DNA of 64,000 bases. It comes from Paramoeba atlantica. Its lineage: Eukaryota > Discosea. The translations under genes were made by a program, and so were the position numbers. Numbering within the stretch: position 1 is the stretch's first letter; each line of letters opens with the position of its first letter. Positions 20,904 to 30,700 of this stretch are shown piece after piece. The stretch covers positions 1 through 64,000 of the forward strand of contig CDRNVI010000059.1 in assembly GCA_977017575.1 (NCBI GenBank), written 5' to 3'. The notes under the pieces were generated by a model that worked only from the letters and a program-made list of their open reading frames with translations, searched no databases and was not told where the DNA came from.

Positions 20904-21140
20904 AACCGTTTCACGATTTTAGTAACACCGTTCGTCTAGGCCGACCGCGACTTGTGACGCTGGAATATGAAATTGTCGCTTTATGTTGCTTTTTGTATTT
21001 TGGTGCCAGATTTTGGCTGCACGATCTTCGCTGCACGACAAAAAGTTTTACACGGCTTCGCGATTTCTAAATTCTATACTCGGATGCTAAAATATACACA
21101 CGAATGTTCAAGCACCGCAAATTTACGTGCAGTCCATCCG

Positions 21141-21158
21141 TTTTCTATTTCTTTTCAG
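21141..21158 (+). promoter_or_regulatory. Predicted trans-splice acceptor deciding the next start
   Basis: The tract ttttctatttcttttcag ends in AG at 21157-21158, 81 bp before the ATG at 21240. No AG lies between it and that ATG. It argues that the in-frame ATG at 20967 is upstream of the mRNA and that translation begins at 21240. Confidence 0.55.
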
Positions 21159-21239
21159 ACTCCACTCATTCTCCTTTCCTTGGATACATTTCCTTTCCCT
21201 TTCCCTTTCACCCACCCTTATACCCCCCCACCTACCTCC

Positions 21240-23552
21240 ATGCCGGTCCTCCGATTCCCCCCCCTTGTTCCGCTCAAAACCGCCTCCCCCCCTCTACCCC
21301 CCCTCCCCCTCCCCTTCCGCCTCCTCGCCCGCCCCTACCACACCCTCATCGACACCTCCTTCGTCGGGTCCCCCGTCCCCGCGGCCGCCCTCCCCCCCTC
21401 CCCGACCCTCCACGCGGTCTGCCACAGTATCCTCCACGCCTACCGCACCCTGCTGCGGCTCAACCCCCGGGACTACTCCCCCCTCCTCCCCACGCTCTAC
21501 CGTAACATGGGGGGCGCCGTCGAGTACGAGTCCCAGGACTACTACGGCGGCTACCGCGAGGTCCACCACGTGATGCTCGAGCGCTGGTGGGACTACCAAG
21601 GCCGACTGTGTTGTGCCGATCAAATTGCAAAGCTCCCGATGGGGCTCCTGGTCGATACCGCACTCGCGTTGGATTATGCCAGTCGACTGACCAAGGGGTT
21701 GAGTCGCCCCACGTGGCTCCCGGAACGCAGGAGGCACCGTCCCCGACTGGAGGGGTTTGTGCAAGCCATTGTGGAGGTGGGGGGATTGGAGGGGAGAAGG
21801 GGGGAGGCGATGGAGGAGCTGCGACCGGAGCAAAAAACGGATTTTGAGTCGTTGTGTATGAAATGTGGCGTGGTACCGATGCAATGGGGGGGAGAGGGGT
21901 GTGGGGGGGAAGGGGAAGGATCATCTCCAGCGCACGCTCGGGCGATGTTACGGAACGTGGGCAGCGGGATTTCCAAATGGGGGAGTGTCGCGCGAGTGGA
22001 CGTGCTAACGAGAGCGGTCGCGGATGTGGGAAACCTCGCGCTCTCGGACGTGTGCCTTGTGTTGGAGAGTCTCGCCCACGTGCCGCGGCGTGTACGTCGG
22101 CCTTTTCTGGATCCATTGCTGAGACGTGCGAAACAAATCTTGTACCGCCCGCGAGGGACTGTTGCCCGGTGGGGATCCGAGACATTGCCTGCGGTGCGTC
22201 AGTGGCGGGTACAGCACGAGGGGGAGGATCAACAGAGTTCCACGCCGTTGCTCCCGCGAGCATTCTCCCGGCACGGAGACTACACCGTCACTGGTTCCCA
22301 CCCGGCGGAGATTTTGAGGCTCGTGACGGCGCTCGCCGCGCTTGAGTTGCCGCAGGAGAAAGTTTTCGCCGAGGAACTTTTGCACGTTGTAAAGCAGGGT
22401 GACAGCGTGACGTCACGATCTGGCGCCGGGGAGGTGCCACGGGCGCTGCGCGCGATCGCACTGCTGACTCGCTCGGAAAGTTCGCGTCAGAGCTTGGAAG
22501 AAACGTTGCTGCATTTGGAGTACGCTGTCACACCACATATTTCGATGCTGCAGTTACCGCAGTTGTGTGAGCTTGTGGAAAATTGGGCCACGGTCGAACA
22601 CCACCCACAATGTCTTTCGCGTCTGTATAGTGCCCTGAGTAAATTGGTAAGCAGTATGACGTTCTTGCAAATACTCGCGGTACTGAAAGGAGTAGCTTTC
22701 TTACAGGGCGATGCCGCCGTACTACTGGCACAGATCGGGTCAGCATTAACTCAAAAAAAGTTTAAGATAGAGCAATGCGACATGTCTGATCTTTTCCGTT
22801 CTTTATCAAAGTTGCCGTACCGTAATTTACAAAACGGTGTGGTATCTTGGATCAAAGACTTTTTATCCTCTGGTGTTGAACCGAATGGACATGTACGGCT
22901 CTCCGTACCCCTATGTGTATTGTACCTCAATAGTCTGCTTCTCGCAGAGAGATTCGTAACTGATCCCAAATTGGATGCTCACGTCGTTGGCCATCTAAAG
23001 GCGGACATTGCCGATATAATGCAGCACGACGCGATGTACATGAATGCTCTTTTCCGCGTGACATTAGTCCATTGCGTAAAGAATAGAGAACTTAGTGAAA
23101 TTCTTCACTTTTTGTTGAGGAATCGAAAGCGTCTCAGTGATGATCTATTTTCATATGAGTCGTCATTATCCCTTATGGAAATTTTAAAAGAACCAAACAC
23201 AGAGAAATTTCATGCAGATGCCATTTCATTTCTTCAACACACACTCGAAAAATCTCCGATATCACTAGCTACAAAAAGCGGATGTGCACTACTAGAACAA
23301 ATATGCTTGTACCACTCTACACACACCATTTCACCAGATATTCGATATGTTGTCACTAAGAAACTAACGAAGCACATGGATTATATGGCAAAGGTCCGTC
23401 CCGCAGAATTTAATTTTCCATCGGCACATAAAAGGAGAATACTCCTTTTAAATAACGCTACAAAGGAAAAAATAGAACTATTTCTTATGTCCGTAATTTC
23501 CAAGCTAAACGCTGCGGACAATTTCGAAAGAACTGAATTAAAAATAGTTTAG
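21240..23552 (+). CDS. Large helical protein, probably mitochondrial, unrecognised
   Basis: 770 codons from ATG 21240; an in-frame ATG at 20967 is rejected because a splice acceptor lies between. The N-terminus is rich in Pro, Leu and Arg without acidic residues (MPVLRFPPLVPLK...RLLARPYHT), compatible with mitochondrial import. The rest is mostly helical with many short leucine-rich helices (LRLVTALAALELPQEK, ALRAIALLTRS, LFRSLSKLPYRN), resembling the helical-repeat RNA-binding proteins common in kinetoplastid mitochondria. No PPR, RAP or catalytic motif is clear. The first half of the DNA is GC-rich and the second half AT-richer. Neighbour to TOP1L, same strand. A mitochondrial RNA-processing or ribosome-assembly role is only a guess. 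Confidence 0.7.
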   Translation: MPVLRFPPLVPLKTASPPLPPLPLPFRLLARPYHTLIDTSFVGSPVPAAALPPSPTLHAVCHSILHAYRTLLRLNPRDYSPLLPTLYRNMGGAVEYESQDYYGGYREVHHVMLERWWDYQGRLCCADQIAKLPMGLLVDTALALDYASRLTKGLSRPTWLPERRRHRPRLEGFVQAIVEVGGLEGRRGEAMEELRPEQKTDFESLCMKCGVVPMQWGGEGCGGEGEGSSPAHARAMLRNVGSGISKWGSVARVDVLTRAVADVGNLALSDVCLVLESLAHVPRRVRRPFLDPLLRRAKQILYRPRGTVARWGSETLPAVRQWRVQHEGEDQQSSTPLLPRAFSRHGDYTVTGSHPAEILRLVTALAALELPQEKVFAEELLHVVKQGDSVTSRSGAGEVPRALRAIALLTRSESSRQSLEETLLHLEYAVTPHISMLQLPQLCELVENWATVEHHPQCLSRLYSALSKLVSSMTFLQILAVLKGVAFLQGDAAVLLAQIGSALTQKKFKIEQCDMSDLFRSLSKLPYRNLQNGVVSWIKDFLSSGVEPNGHVRLSVPLCVLYLNSLLLAERFVTDPKLDAHVVGHLKADIADIMQHDAMYMNALFRVTLVHCVKNRELSEILHFLLRNRKRLSDDLFSYESSLSLMEILKEPNTEKFHADAISFLQHTLEKSPISLATKSGCALLEQICLYHSTHTISPDIRYVVTKKLTKHMDYMAKVRPAEFNFPSAHKRRILLLNNATKEKIELFLMSVISKLNAADNFERTELKIV

Positions 23553-23648
23553 CTCTGAAATCCACACCAAGGGGCCACACGGGACGTACAGTGCAGAGGA
23601 TATTGCGGTGGTTGTTTAACTAACGCTTTAATTAATTTCTAGCTCATT

Positions 23649-24460
23649 TCAAAATGTAAAAAAAATAAAAATATCTTGTATTTTTTTTCGACGAAAAATA
23701 TAAATCCGCATAGGCGGAGCTTTCTGCCTTTTTGCCGTAGCGACGACGACTTCCTCGCATGGGAAGCTGTAAGGAGCCCTAGGATCTGCTAGGAAACTAC
23801 GGAATTGGGAGGAGGAAAGGATAAGGGCTCGCTGGAGAACTTGGGATCTGCGATCTTCCATATCACGGGAGATATCACCCGAGACAGTGACCCACTCTTT
23901 GCGATGATTCACGGCGCCGTGACGCCATTCATGGTTCAAGCATTTGCTTGCGCCGGCGCAGTCGGTGTAGATTTGGCAACGGGAGTTCTTGGCCAGGTGG
24001 CGTACGTGCGGCGTCATCGTTGCAGCATCTGTGCTCTCCAGGTATCTCACGAAGATTTTTTTCATTGGATAATGAATACAACCATGTTCATTGGGTATTT
24101 CGTCGCAGTGAACCAAAGTATGATACCAGGATGATCCGTCTCATCGGATTCTTTTGCCGCGCCCACACCCCATACGCTTAATTCGCGAAACACAGATTTC
24201 GTCTTTCTGCATGAATAAGACGGTACCTTTCGCAGCATCAAAGCGCATGTCGTGTGCGATGCCCACATCAAATTCGAAGAACTGGAATAGCTTGACAACG
24301 GTGATTCTGCTGAGTGTGGTCTCGCGCAATATCTGCTGCAAAGATAGGCCTTCAATCAGTCCATACAACACCATCAGGGTGTCTTTTAGACTTCCTTTAC
24401 TCTGTAGATTTAACAAAGGCTCCATCGAGCTGTAGCGTGCGCGACATTCTAGGGCCCCCG
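23649..24460 (-). pseudogene. Merlin (IS1595/IS1016-type) transposase, copy A
   Basis: Two minus-strand frames together cover most of the domain. Upstream (to ~24460): ECRARYSSMEPLLNLQ, GLIEGLSLQQILRETTL, TVLFMQKDEICVSRIKR (first catalytic Asp). Downstream: MVHCDEIPNEHG, ESTDAATMTPHVRHL, CQIYTDCAGASK (second Asp), HGAVNHRKEWV. The frames are offset near 24120. Downstream of VNHRKEWVTVSG the sequence diverges from copy B before the HTNTVE motif, so the 3' part is lost. Copy B at 36660-37523 is about 80 percent similar at protein level by eye. Dead copy. Confidence 0.8.
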
Positions 24461-24470
24461 CGCGGCCAAA

Positions 24471-24590
24471 ATGGGTACTAAAGTTTGTTATCAAGGTAGT
24501 TGGGCTTCGCAAATTGCTTCCCACGAATGGGTACTAAAATTTGTTATCAAGGTAGTTGGGCTTCGCAAATTGCTTCCCACGAATCTAGAG
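24471..24590. repeat. Tandem duplication of a ~60-bp unit
   Basis: The segment gggtactaaa(g/a)tttgttatcaaggtagttgggcttcgcaaattgcttcccacgaa is present twice in a row. Its last part (gggcttcgcaaattgcttcc) also occurs at 36153-36172, just inside the right arm of the IS30-type element, so it is a mobile-element end fragment. Confidence 0.8.
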
Positions 24591-25310
24591 AGAAGCACCC
24601 GTACAATAATTGCACGATTTTTGCTTCCGTTTGTAAGTCAAGGACTTGCACAAGTCAAGGACTTTTGTGGAACACCCAAGATTTTTTTTTTGGTTTTCAT
24701 TTTCCATGCGCCAAGCAAGCCCGGTCCGTGAGCTAGCTTATGAGTATACACTGCCGCCAAAAATTATTGAATTTTTAATTGGTGTCGAAACCGGACAACT
24801 TTTAATTTAAAATTTAATAATTTTTGTGCCAATAATTTTTGTAGAAATGTGTACATGCGCAAATCTTGGGCTGTGGGAAATTAAGCGCCCGTCGTAGTGT
24901 TTTCACGTTCTTATTGACTACCGTGGGTTGGCGGGTTGCTCGTCTCATGGCCTTCGTCAGGTGGAGTGAAATGGTGCGAGGGTGCAACAAAGAATTCAGG
25001 GTTCCAACAGAGAATTTATCATTGTACTCTTATTGGTAGATAAAAGCAATGCATGTATTAAAACAATGCAGCTAATGTTGCGTACAAAGGTGAATAACAA
25101 AAAAGAGCGCGCGTTAAAATATTTCATTTTAATATCTAGTGCGGGGACAAAGTGTAGACCGATAGAACAAAACATGGAAAAAACCCCACAAAATATCAGC
25201 ATAAAATCTGAGTAAATGTTATTGCGCACTTTCACAATTCAATACCATCAGAAAATTCAATACAATCAAAAATATTTTGGAGGTGCTCATCAAAGGGGGA
25301 GTCACAGCAA

Positions 25311-26096
25311 CTAAACTTTAGGACCGATTCCGTACGATGAGAGAGGAGTAAACGTCAGACTTTGAGCGGATTTATAGCGCTCCTTTTGTCTTCGCGTCAT
25401 TCCACGAAGTCGCTGGCGTAGATTCGTGATATCTTCAGCCTCTCGTCTCTGGAGTTCCAGTTCTTCAGTTGAGAGTACCTTACAAGGTCGGCCGCGTTTT
25501 CGCTTTTCTCCAGGTGCGCTTCTTTCGATTGTGGCACTTGCTGTCGAATTTTCGTTCTCTTCTATTATATTGATGTCCCCTTCTGCGTTCCCAATGGATG
25601 AGGTGTTAATTTCGTCGGAACCTTCATCATCCAAGAAAATCGCACCACTAGACGTATGTAAATGAGTTTGCAAATGCTTGTAGGCATCGAGACGTGACGG
25701 TCGGTTTTTTTTGCTGCCAAATAACACCACTGGAATTTCGGTTATTTCCCAGGAGGCCATAATCTGAGCTTGGGGAAGTTCTTGCATAGCCTGCACAATG
25801 TACGACACTTTTTTCTCTCGGCAAAGTGTTCGCGATGTGCAAATAACGTTGGAGATGGCTGAATTGAGGTCGGAACGCGCAAAGATGCGGGATACATCAT
25901 CGTTGTAGAGCTGAATAGCGCGTTGTTTTAGGCCAGAGATTACAAACTGATCTGCAGGTTGAAAGACATGCGTCATTTTCTTGGGAATACGAACTACGTA
26001 GCAAGAAGAACCAAGGAGAATCTCATCAGTACCACTATGCTGAGTGGCTTCATCAATAATCAAAAGGGCGGGGGCAGCGGGCTTCTTCATAGCTTC
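25311..26096 (-). pseudogene. Pogo/Tigger-type (DDE_1) transposase, C-terminal part
   Basis: 259 minus-strand codons. The start is in the catalytic domain: PALLIIDEATQHSG holds the second Asp of DDE_1 transposases. MTHVFQPADQFVISGLKQ is the following hallmark of the pogo/Fot/Tigger group. The C-terminal tail has an acidic stretch, then an AT-hook-like KRKRGRPCK and a basic coiled helix. The N-terminal half is gone: immediately beyond 26096 the sequence switches to a scrap of LINE (26098-26165). The apparent Met at 26090 is therefore only the first in-frame codon after the break. This remaining part is open without stops. Confidence 0.75.
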
Positions 26097-26097
26097 A

Positions 26098-26165
26098 CGT
26101 TCGGAGGGCTTCCTCGACTACTAGTTCCATATCCCCGGTGCAAGCTTCGGATGGAGAACGAATTA
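26098..26165 (-). repeat. LINE scrap
   Basis: About 65 bp (gggcttcctcgactactag, ttccatatccccggtgcaag) nearly identical to 63772-63835 in the LINE at the right end of the window; it encodes CSPSEACTGDMELVVEEAL. It truncates the pogo transposase. Confidence 0.8.
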
Positions 26166-26333
26166 GAAACAACAACCTAACAAGGATATATAAGAAATAG
26201 TAAAATATCCATGTAATTATAGAACACAAATCATATTTTGAAGAAATTATGTGCCCCGAAGGGCCAGCAGGCAAATACATAACAGCCCCTCGGCTAAATT
26301 TCAAAACGTGGACTATTAGTACCAGCATTCACC

Positions 26334-26416
26334 ATGCACACACATAATTTCTTTCGTGTCATGGTGCTTTATATTATGGCACCACACTCGTTGTGCACCC
26401 AATTTGTGATTGCTTC
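26334..26416 (-). pseudogene. Merlin transposase scrap
   Basis: Minus-strand frame reads NHKLGAQRVWCHNIKHHDTKEIMCVHG, in pieces matching LKNHKLVAQQVWCHKVK and YHDTKEIMCVHDG of Merlin copy B (37300-37390). It ends directly at a gcacattcacatgcat repeat core. Confidence 0.7.
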
Positions 26417-26419
26417 GGA

Positions 26420-26935
26420 ACAGCACATTCACATGCATAAAATTTTAGGCACGGATTTCAACTTTTTCGAAAAGTTGGTGCGGGGTGCTATGGAAGCTCA
26501 CCTTTACTCCCGGTGAGGCCCCGGAGTTGCGAGAGGCCTCCATACCCCACAACTACCATCTTCCCCCCCTATTTAGCGGGGGACCACTCGCACACTGATA
26601 ATGCATAAAACTCGCACACTGATAATGCATAAAACTCGCACACTGATAATGCATATTGGCACACTGATAATGCATATTGATAATGCATATGTGAATGTGC
26701 TAATATGCATCTGAATGTGCTATATGCATTATCAATGTGCTATATGCAATATCAGTGTGCTATATGCATTATCAGTGTGCTATATGCATTATCAATGTGC
26801 CGCCTAGTATGCATTATCAATGTGCGGGCGCCTTCTGGACCTCTTTGCGAAAATCATTTCGCCAAGTCGGATCTCCGTAGAAGTTTACTGGGAGCGCCCG
26901 TGCGGGAGCCACCCCCCTAAGTAAGAACTAAGTAA
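26420..26935. repeat. Composite repeat: arm of IS30-type element plus cored arrays, copy 1
   Basis: Order: one gcacattcacatgcat core; a short palindrome (caactttttcgaaaagttg); the left half of the 190-bp arm of the element at 34273-36374 up to tatttagcggggg; four cores of gcacactgataatgcat in forward orientation; a switch to inverted orientation near 26680 with cores of tgcattatcaatgtgc type; then gcgggcgccttctggacctc and a unique tail to ctaagtaagaaac. The whole is nearly identical to 50256-50790. Confidence 0.85.
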
Positions 26936-27335
26936 GAAACTAAGTAAGACTAGAAAGAAAACTACAACGCCGAAAAAGTTTCCACCAGTGGGGGCCATGT
27001 TCAACAGGACGGGAAGTTTACCGTGTTCTGCCAACCCAGTGCGGCGGCACTTGTGAGCTGCTCCGTTTCCGGCCTGGCCCGGTTCAGTGCACGTTACACG
27101 CAGGGCAACCTCTGCGCTACCGCAGATTCTCCCCGGTACCACACTGTAAGGGAGGCGGCGAACTTCCCGTCCATTAAGAACAGGTGCCACGGCGAATCCT
27201 TATTTCGCTGCCCAAAGGGTGACAGGTTTGGAACCCCAGCTAGCTCGATAGCAATTTCGCCGTGTTTATTACTATTCAATAATTGTTGATTTCCCTTGCA
27301 AATTTCCATATATAGGTTGGCAGTAGTGATCACGT

Positions 27336-27407
27336 GCCCGTTTAGCTCAGTGGAAGAGCGCCAGACTTTTAATCTGGTGGCCGTGGGTTCGATCCCCACA
27401 GCGGGTG
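27336..27407 (+). tRNA. tRNA-Lys(UUU)
   Basis: Full cloverleaf: acceptor GCCCGTT with AGCGGGT, D arm GCTC..GAGC, anticodon stem CCAGA/TCTGG with loop CTTTTAA, T arm GTGGG/CCCAC with TTCGATC. A T4 terminator follows. First of four tRNA genes in 480 bp. Confidence 0.95.
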
Positions 27408-27464
27408 TTTTAGGTGATTGTAAGCTGCACCGGATTTTCCTGAACAAAATTTGAATCATGAAAA

Positions 27465-27536
27465 TGGACGGGTGGGGGATCGAACCCCAGGCCTTTCGAA
27501 TGCAAATCGAACGCTCTACCACTGAGCTACACGCCC
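27465..27536 (-). tRNA. tRNA-Ala(UGC)
   Basis: Minus strand. Acceptor GGGCGTG pairs with CCCGTCC and contains the G3-U70 wobble pair that marks alanine tRNAs. The anticodon loop is TTTGCAT and the T loop TTCGATC. Position 6-67 is a T-C mismatch, which may be tolerated or may mark a decaying gene. T4 follows directly. Confidence 0.9.
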
Positions 27537-27608
27537 GACTTTTATCTATCGTTTTCGAAAGTATTCGATAAAGATTGACACATACGCCCGCTATATTGCC
27601 TGTATAGC

Positions 27609-27680
27609 GCTCCTATAGTGTAGCGGTAATCACATCGGACTCTGAATCCGATAACCCTGGTTCGAGTCCAGGTAGGAGTG
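27609..27680 (+). tRNA. tRNA-Gln(CUG)
   Basis: Acceptor GCTCCTA/TAGGAGT, anticodon stem TCGGA/TCCGA with loop CTCTGAA, T loop TTCGAGT, followed by T4. Confidence 0.95.
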
Positions 27681-27735
27681 TTTTCAAGACACAGAAGCAA
27701 TTTGATTTGCCCAGTACTTTGCGTGTTACCCAGTC

Positions 27736-27808
27736 AGCACGGTGGCGCAGCGGTCAGCGCGGTGGGCTCATAACCCACAGGTCGTAGGATCGAAACCTAC
27801 CCGTGCTA
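27736..27808 (+). tRNA. Initiator tRNA-Met(CAU)
   Basis: Acceptor AGCACGG/CCGTGCT begins with the A1-U72 pair. The anticodon stem ends in three G-C pairs next to loop CTCATAA, and the T loop is ATCGAAA instead of TTCxAxx. These three traits mark the eukaryotic initiator tRNA. T4 follows. Confidence 0.93.
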
Positions 27809-27888
27809 CTTTTGAGCTTCGTCAAAAGTTCTGTCTTTTAGCCTAGACCAAATACACGTTTACGATTTTTCTGTTTTAGTCGCCTCGT

Positions 27889-27980
27889 TAAACACGGTGG
27901 TTGTTTTCAACTTAGAAGTTGAACACATGCTGCGCGCCTCGCCTTGAAAACTAGCTCCGCGCATAACGAAGCGACTAAAA
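27889..27980. repeat. Diverged copy of the cgttaaacgcggtggt hairpin repeat
   Basis: Begins cgttaaacacggtggttgttttcaacttagaag and ends with a partial inverted arm (ttgaaaactagctccgcg). Related to 29389-29475 and to 14459-14500. Confidence 0.6.
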
Positions 27981-28221
27981 AAGAAAAAGTAGCTTCGAAA
28001 CCGGAAGGCTTTGAGCCAAAATTAGCTGATTTTCGGTACGTTGGATGAGTACTCATCGAAACGACTAGGTGACTTGGATGAGTACTTTTCCAAGACACTA
28101 TATTACCAACGGTTGACTCCTCTGTACGATTGTGTGTTTTCCTATGCTAATCTTATCTTATATGACCGATAAATCGGTTGAGACACTGAATATATTCATA
28201 CTCTCATAAAACACTCTGGCA

Positions 28222-28300
28222 AAGTTACCCTACGTTGTATAAGTTACCCTACGTTGTATAAGTTACCCTACGTTGTATAAGTTACCATAAATTGTATATG
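28222..28300. repeat. Tandem array, 19-bp unit (gttaccctacgttgtataa)
   Basis: Three perfect units and a fourth decayed one (gttaccataaattgtat). No gene nearby. Confidence 0.9.
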
Positions 28301-28784
28301 CTAAATTTTCAATTTGGTCCCTTTATATGACTTCGATGGAAAATGCAAGTTCAGTGATATGATACCAAATTGGGACTGTAAACTATTCTTTGCTTACCTT
28401 CCCCTTTGCTATGATCCTATTATAAGCACGTTCGACAGGGTATAAAATTGTCAGTTTTTGTCGAAAACACTTTAGAAAATGGGGGCCACACTTACGTTCC
28501 GCTCGTATACTCATCTTCTCATTAATTTCTATAAATGCCATTACTAATTTTTCTGAAAAAATTTAAAGATTTTCAAAAAATTATGTTTTTGAAGAAAACA
28601 AACAGGAAAAGCTAGGATAGAGGGAGAACACCGCAAAAAAATTTGACCCTGACTTCCGACAAGGGCCTTGGATCTCACGTTCCGCGATAGCTTATCGCAG
28701 AAAAATAGCGTTTTTCCACTAGGCAGGATCATTTATCAGGACTTTTCGCCTAACCATTCTCATTAATTTCTATAAATATAAATA

Positions 28785-29170
28785 TACTGTGCCCCCCCTA
28801 GTTATCTGTCACACGCCACCCCCCCCCCCTAGTTATCTGTCACACGCCGCCCCCCCCCTAGTTATCTGTCACTTTTTGGCACTTCGAATTTTCGAAGTGA
28901 CTGAAGAATTTTCTTCGACTACCCCCCCCTAGTTATCTGTCACTTTTTAAAAATAGGTAAAATACTTTTCGCCAGGAATAATCATAAAATGAAACTTATA
29001 TTTTTTCTTTGTGTTTCAAGCGAATGGTCATGCGTGGTGCTATTATAAACCGTTTCTGTAATTACATTTTATGACTCTTTTTTGTGACAGACCCCCTCGC
29101 TAGTTATCTGTCGCACACTGATCCTCCTAGTTATCTTTCACACCCCTACCCCCTAGTTATATGTCTATAT
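28785..29170. repeat. Dispersed cores ctagttatctgtcac with C-tracts
   Basis: At least seven cores of ccccctagttatctgtcac separated by spacers of unequal length (acgccacc, acgccg, a ~65-bp piece, a ~150-bp piece). The complement gacagataactaggggg resembles the tgacagataagggtgc core of the array at 36536-36663. The C-tract plus core looks like a transposon end repeated many times. Confidence 0.75.
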
Positions 29171-29388
29171 GTCTATGTTTGTGTCGAAAGAATGGTATGG
29201 TTGGAGTCGCATTCTCCACCCAATACGTTCGGTAGGCTTTCATTCATGCCTACGAGTGATTTCCCATGCGCAAATGTCGGATTTAGTGCTCTGAAAAAAA
29301 AACCCAAAAATGACCCCATTTTTACCCGAAATTCGGCTATTTTGGCTATAATCTTTCCGTTTTCCAGGCTAATTTTTTTTAGGCTCTT

Positions 29389-29475
29389 CGTTAAACGCGG
29401 TGGTAGTTTTCAACGCGAAGCGCGCAGCATGAGTGACTTCTAAATTGAAAACAACCACCGCGTTTAACGAAGCTA
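29389..29475. mobile_element. ~87-bp hairpin MITE
   Basis: Arms ttcgttaaacgcggtggt and accaccgcgtttaacgaa are perfect complements, with inner arms pairing through gttttcaa/ttgaaaac. The centre is gcgaagcgcgcagcatga. No coding capacity. Confidence 0.85.
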
Positions 29476-30020
29476 GGTACACCCCCGTTCCCCTGTTTTG
29501 CCCGGTATTATGTGATAAAAAAAGTTTCTATTTGGGCCTAAAGAGTGGTTTTTCGGCATAATTAGGTGATGCCCTACCAGGGAAAAATATGCCTATAGTT
29601 AAACAGCATGCGATAAACGTGGGAGGAAGGGCAAAAATCTGAGAATTTGCTCATCTGGGCAGTGAAAAAAATCCTGTGAAACTTTTCAAAAAATCTCATC
29701 TTCAAGTAAAATAACTCGGTTTGATAGGAAAGGCAGATCCGAGGAGTCTGCAGGCCATCCTGGGAGAGTGTGAGAGCCTCCTCTTTGGTTTAGGTGGGGG
29801 AGATTTCATCATCAAAGCTCGTGTCTTTTCACAAGACGTGTCATTTCTGAAAGAAGAACATCGAAAAGAAAAAGATTTTTTTTTTTTTTGAAAATTTTGT
29901 CAAAGGCAGACGCGGTTTTCACAGAGATGCAAATACTTAAACATGTTCCTCTGAACTAAAACTTGCAGAAAATTGCATAATTTCTATCTAAATACTAAAG
30001 TGGATGAAAGATTCACTGTA
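29476..30020. other. Gap holding a Tc1 scrap
   Basis: Non-coding apart from a piece at about 29735-29800 (gatccgaggagtctgcaggccatcctgggagagtgtga) that matches the DSPDLNPIE region of the adjacent Tc1-type element at 30230-30270. It is a second, much decayed copy. Confidence 0.6.
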
Positions 30021-30025
30021 GTATT

Positions 30026-30700
30026 TCAGTAAGGGATCTTCTTTCCTCCATACAAAATAACCATTTCCATTCGTTTTTTAAAAGTACGGTGCAGTTTATA
30101 ACATTCCTTCCGACAAGCAGGAGACTTCAAGTATCGATCGCATACTTCCTTTATTTCACTCACGGTATTTGGTCTATGTTTATTCTTGTACAGCTTGAGA
30201 ATACTCCAGAGATTTTCTATTGGGTTTAGATCCGGGGAGTCTGCTGGCCATCTTGGGAGAGTCTGAGCACTCTTCACCTCTTTACAAAGCCGCAGAGCCT
30301 CAACCCGGGGATGAGATTTCCACCAGGCGATTGTTAGTATGGCCTTGTGCCCAGGCGCGTTATCGTCCATAAAAATTTTGTTTCCTATCTTCTCCCACGG
30401 AAGATACGTCTTTTGCAAAATGCAACTTCGATAATACAATGTTCCGAGCCCTTTGTTTGGAGGAATTTCTTCTTGACCCCCGTTTCGAGTATATTCGTCG
30501 TAAAAAGATTTGAATTCACACCAGTGATGGAGGAAATTCCCGTCGACATCCATAGCGCCCCATAACATTATTTGAGGTGGATGGTCCGTGCGGGATTTGG
30601 ATACTGGGGAATCCGGGTGTTGCCAGGTTTTTCTGGATGAGTCACCGGCCTGTATCATAACCTCGTCAGAAAAAGTGTGAAGTCGTGATGTGTTCGACAA
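30026..30700 (-). pseudogene. Tc1/mariner-type transposase, catalytic domain
   Basis: 224 minus-strand codons with the DDE/D motifs: FSDEV (first Asp), IFMDDNAPGHK (second Asp), WPADSPDLNPIENLWSIL (third acidic residue), followed by a basic tail. The N-terminal helix-turn-helix region is missing from this frame. It starts within the catalytic domain and overlaps the end of another minus-strand frame (30666-31238), so a frame shift probably separates the two parts of one element. Otherwise this half is open and well conserved. Confidence 0.85.

Noticed and set aside
20967-21239. N-terminal extension of the 770-aa gene
   Set aside because: The AG acceptor at 21157-21158 lies downstream of this ATG, and the extension has no mitochondrial or domain-like features.
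26705-26920. ORF reading repeated ALSMCYMQ-type peptide
   Set aside because: Product of the tgcattatcaatgtgc core array, not a gene; the same holds at 50537-50737.
27094-27522. 142-codon minus-strand ORF
   Set aside because: It crosses tRNA-Lys and tRNA-Ala; the coding look comes from the tRNA sequences.
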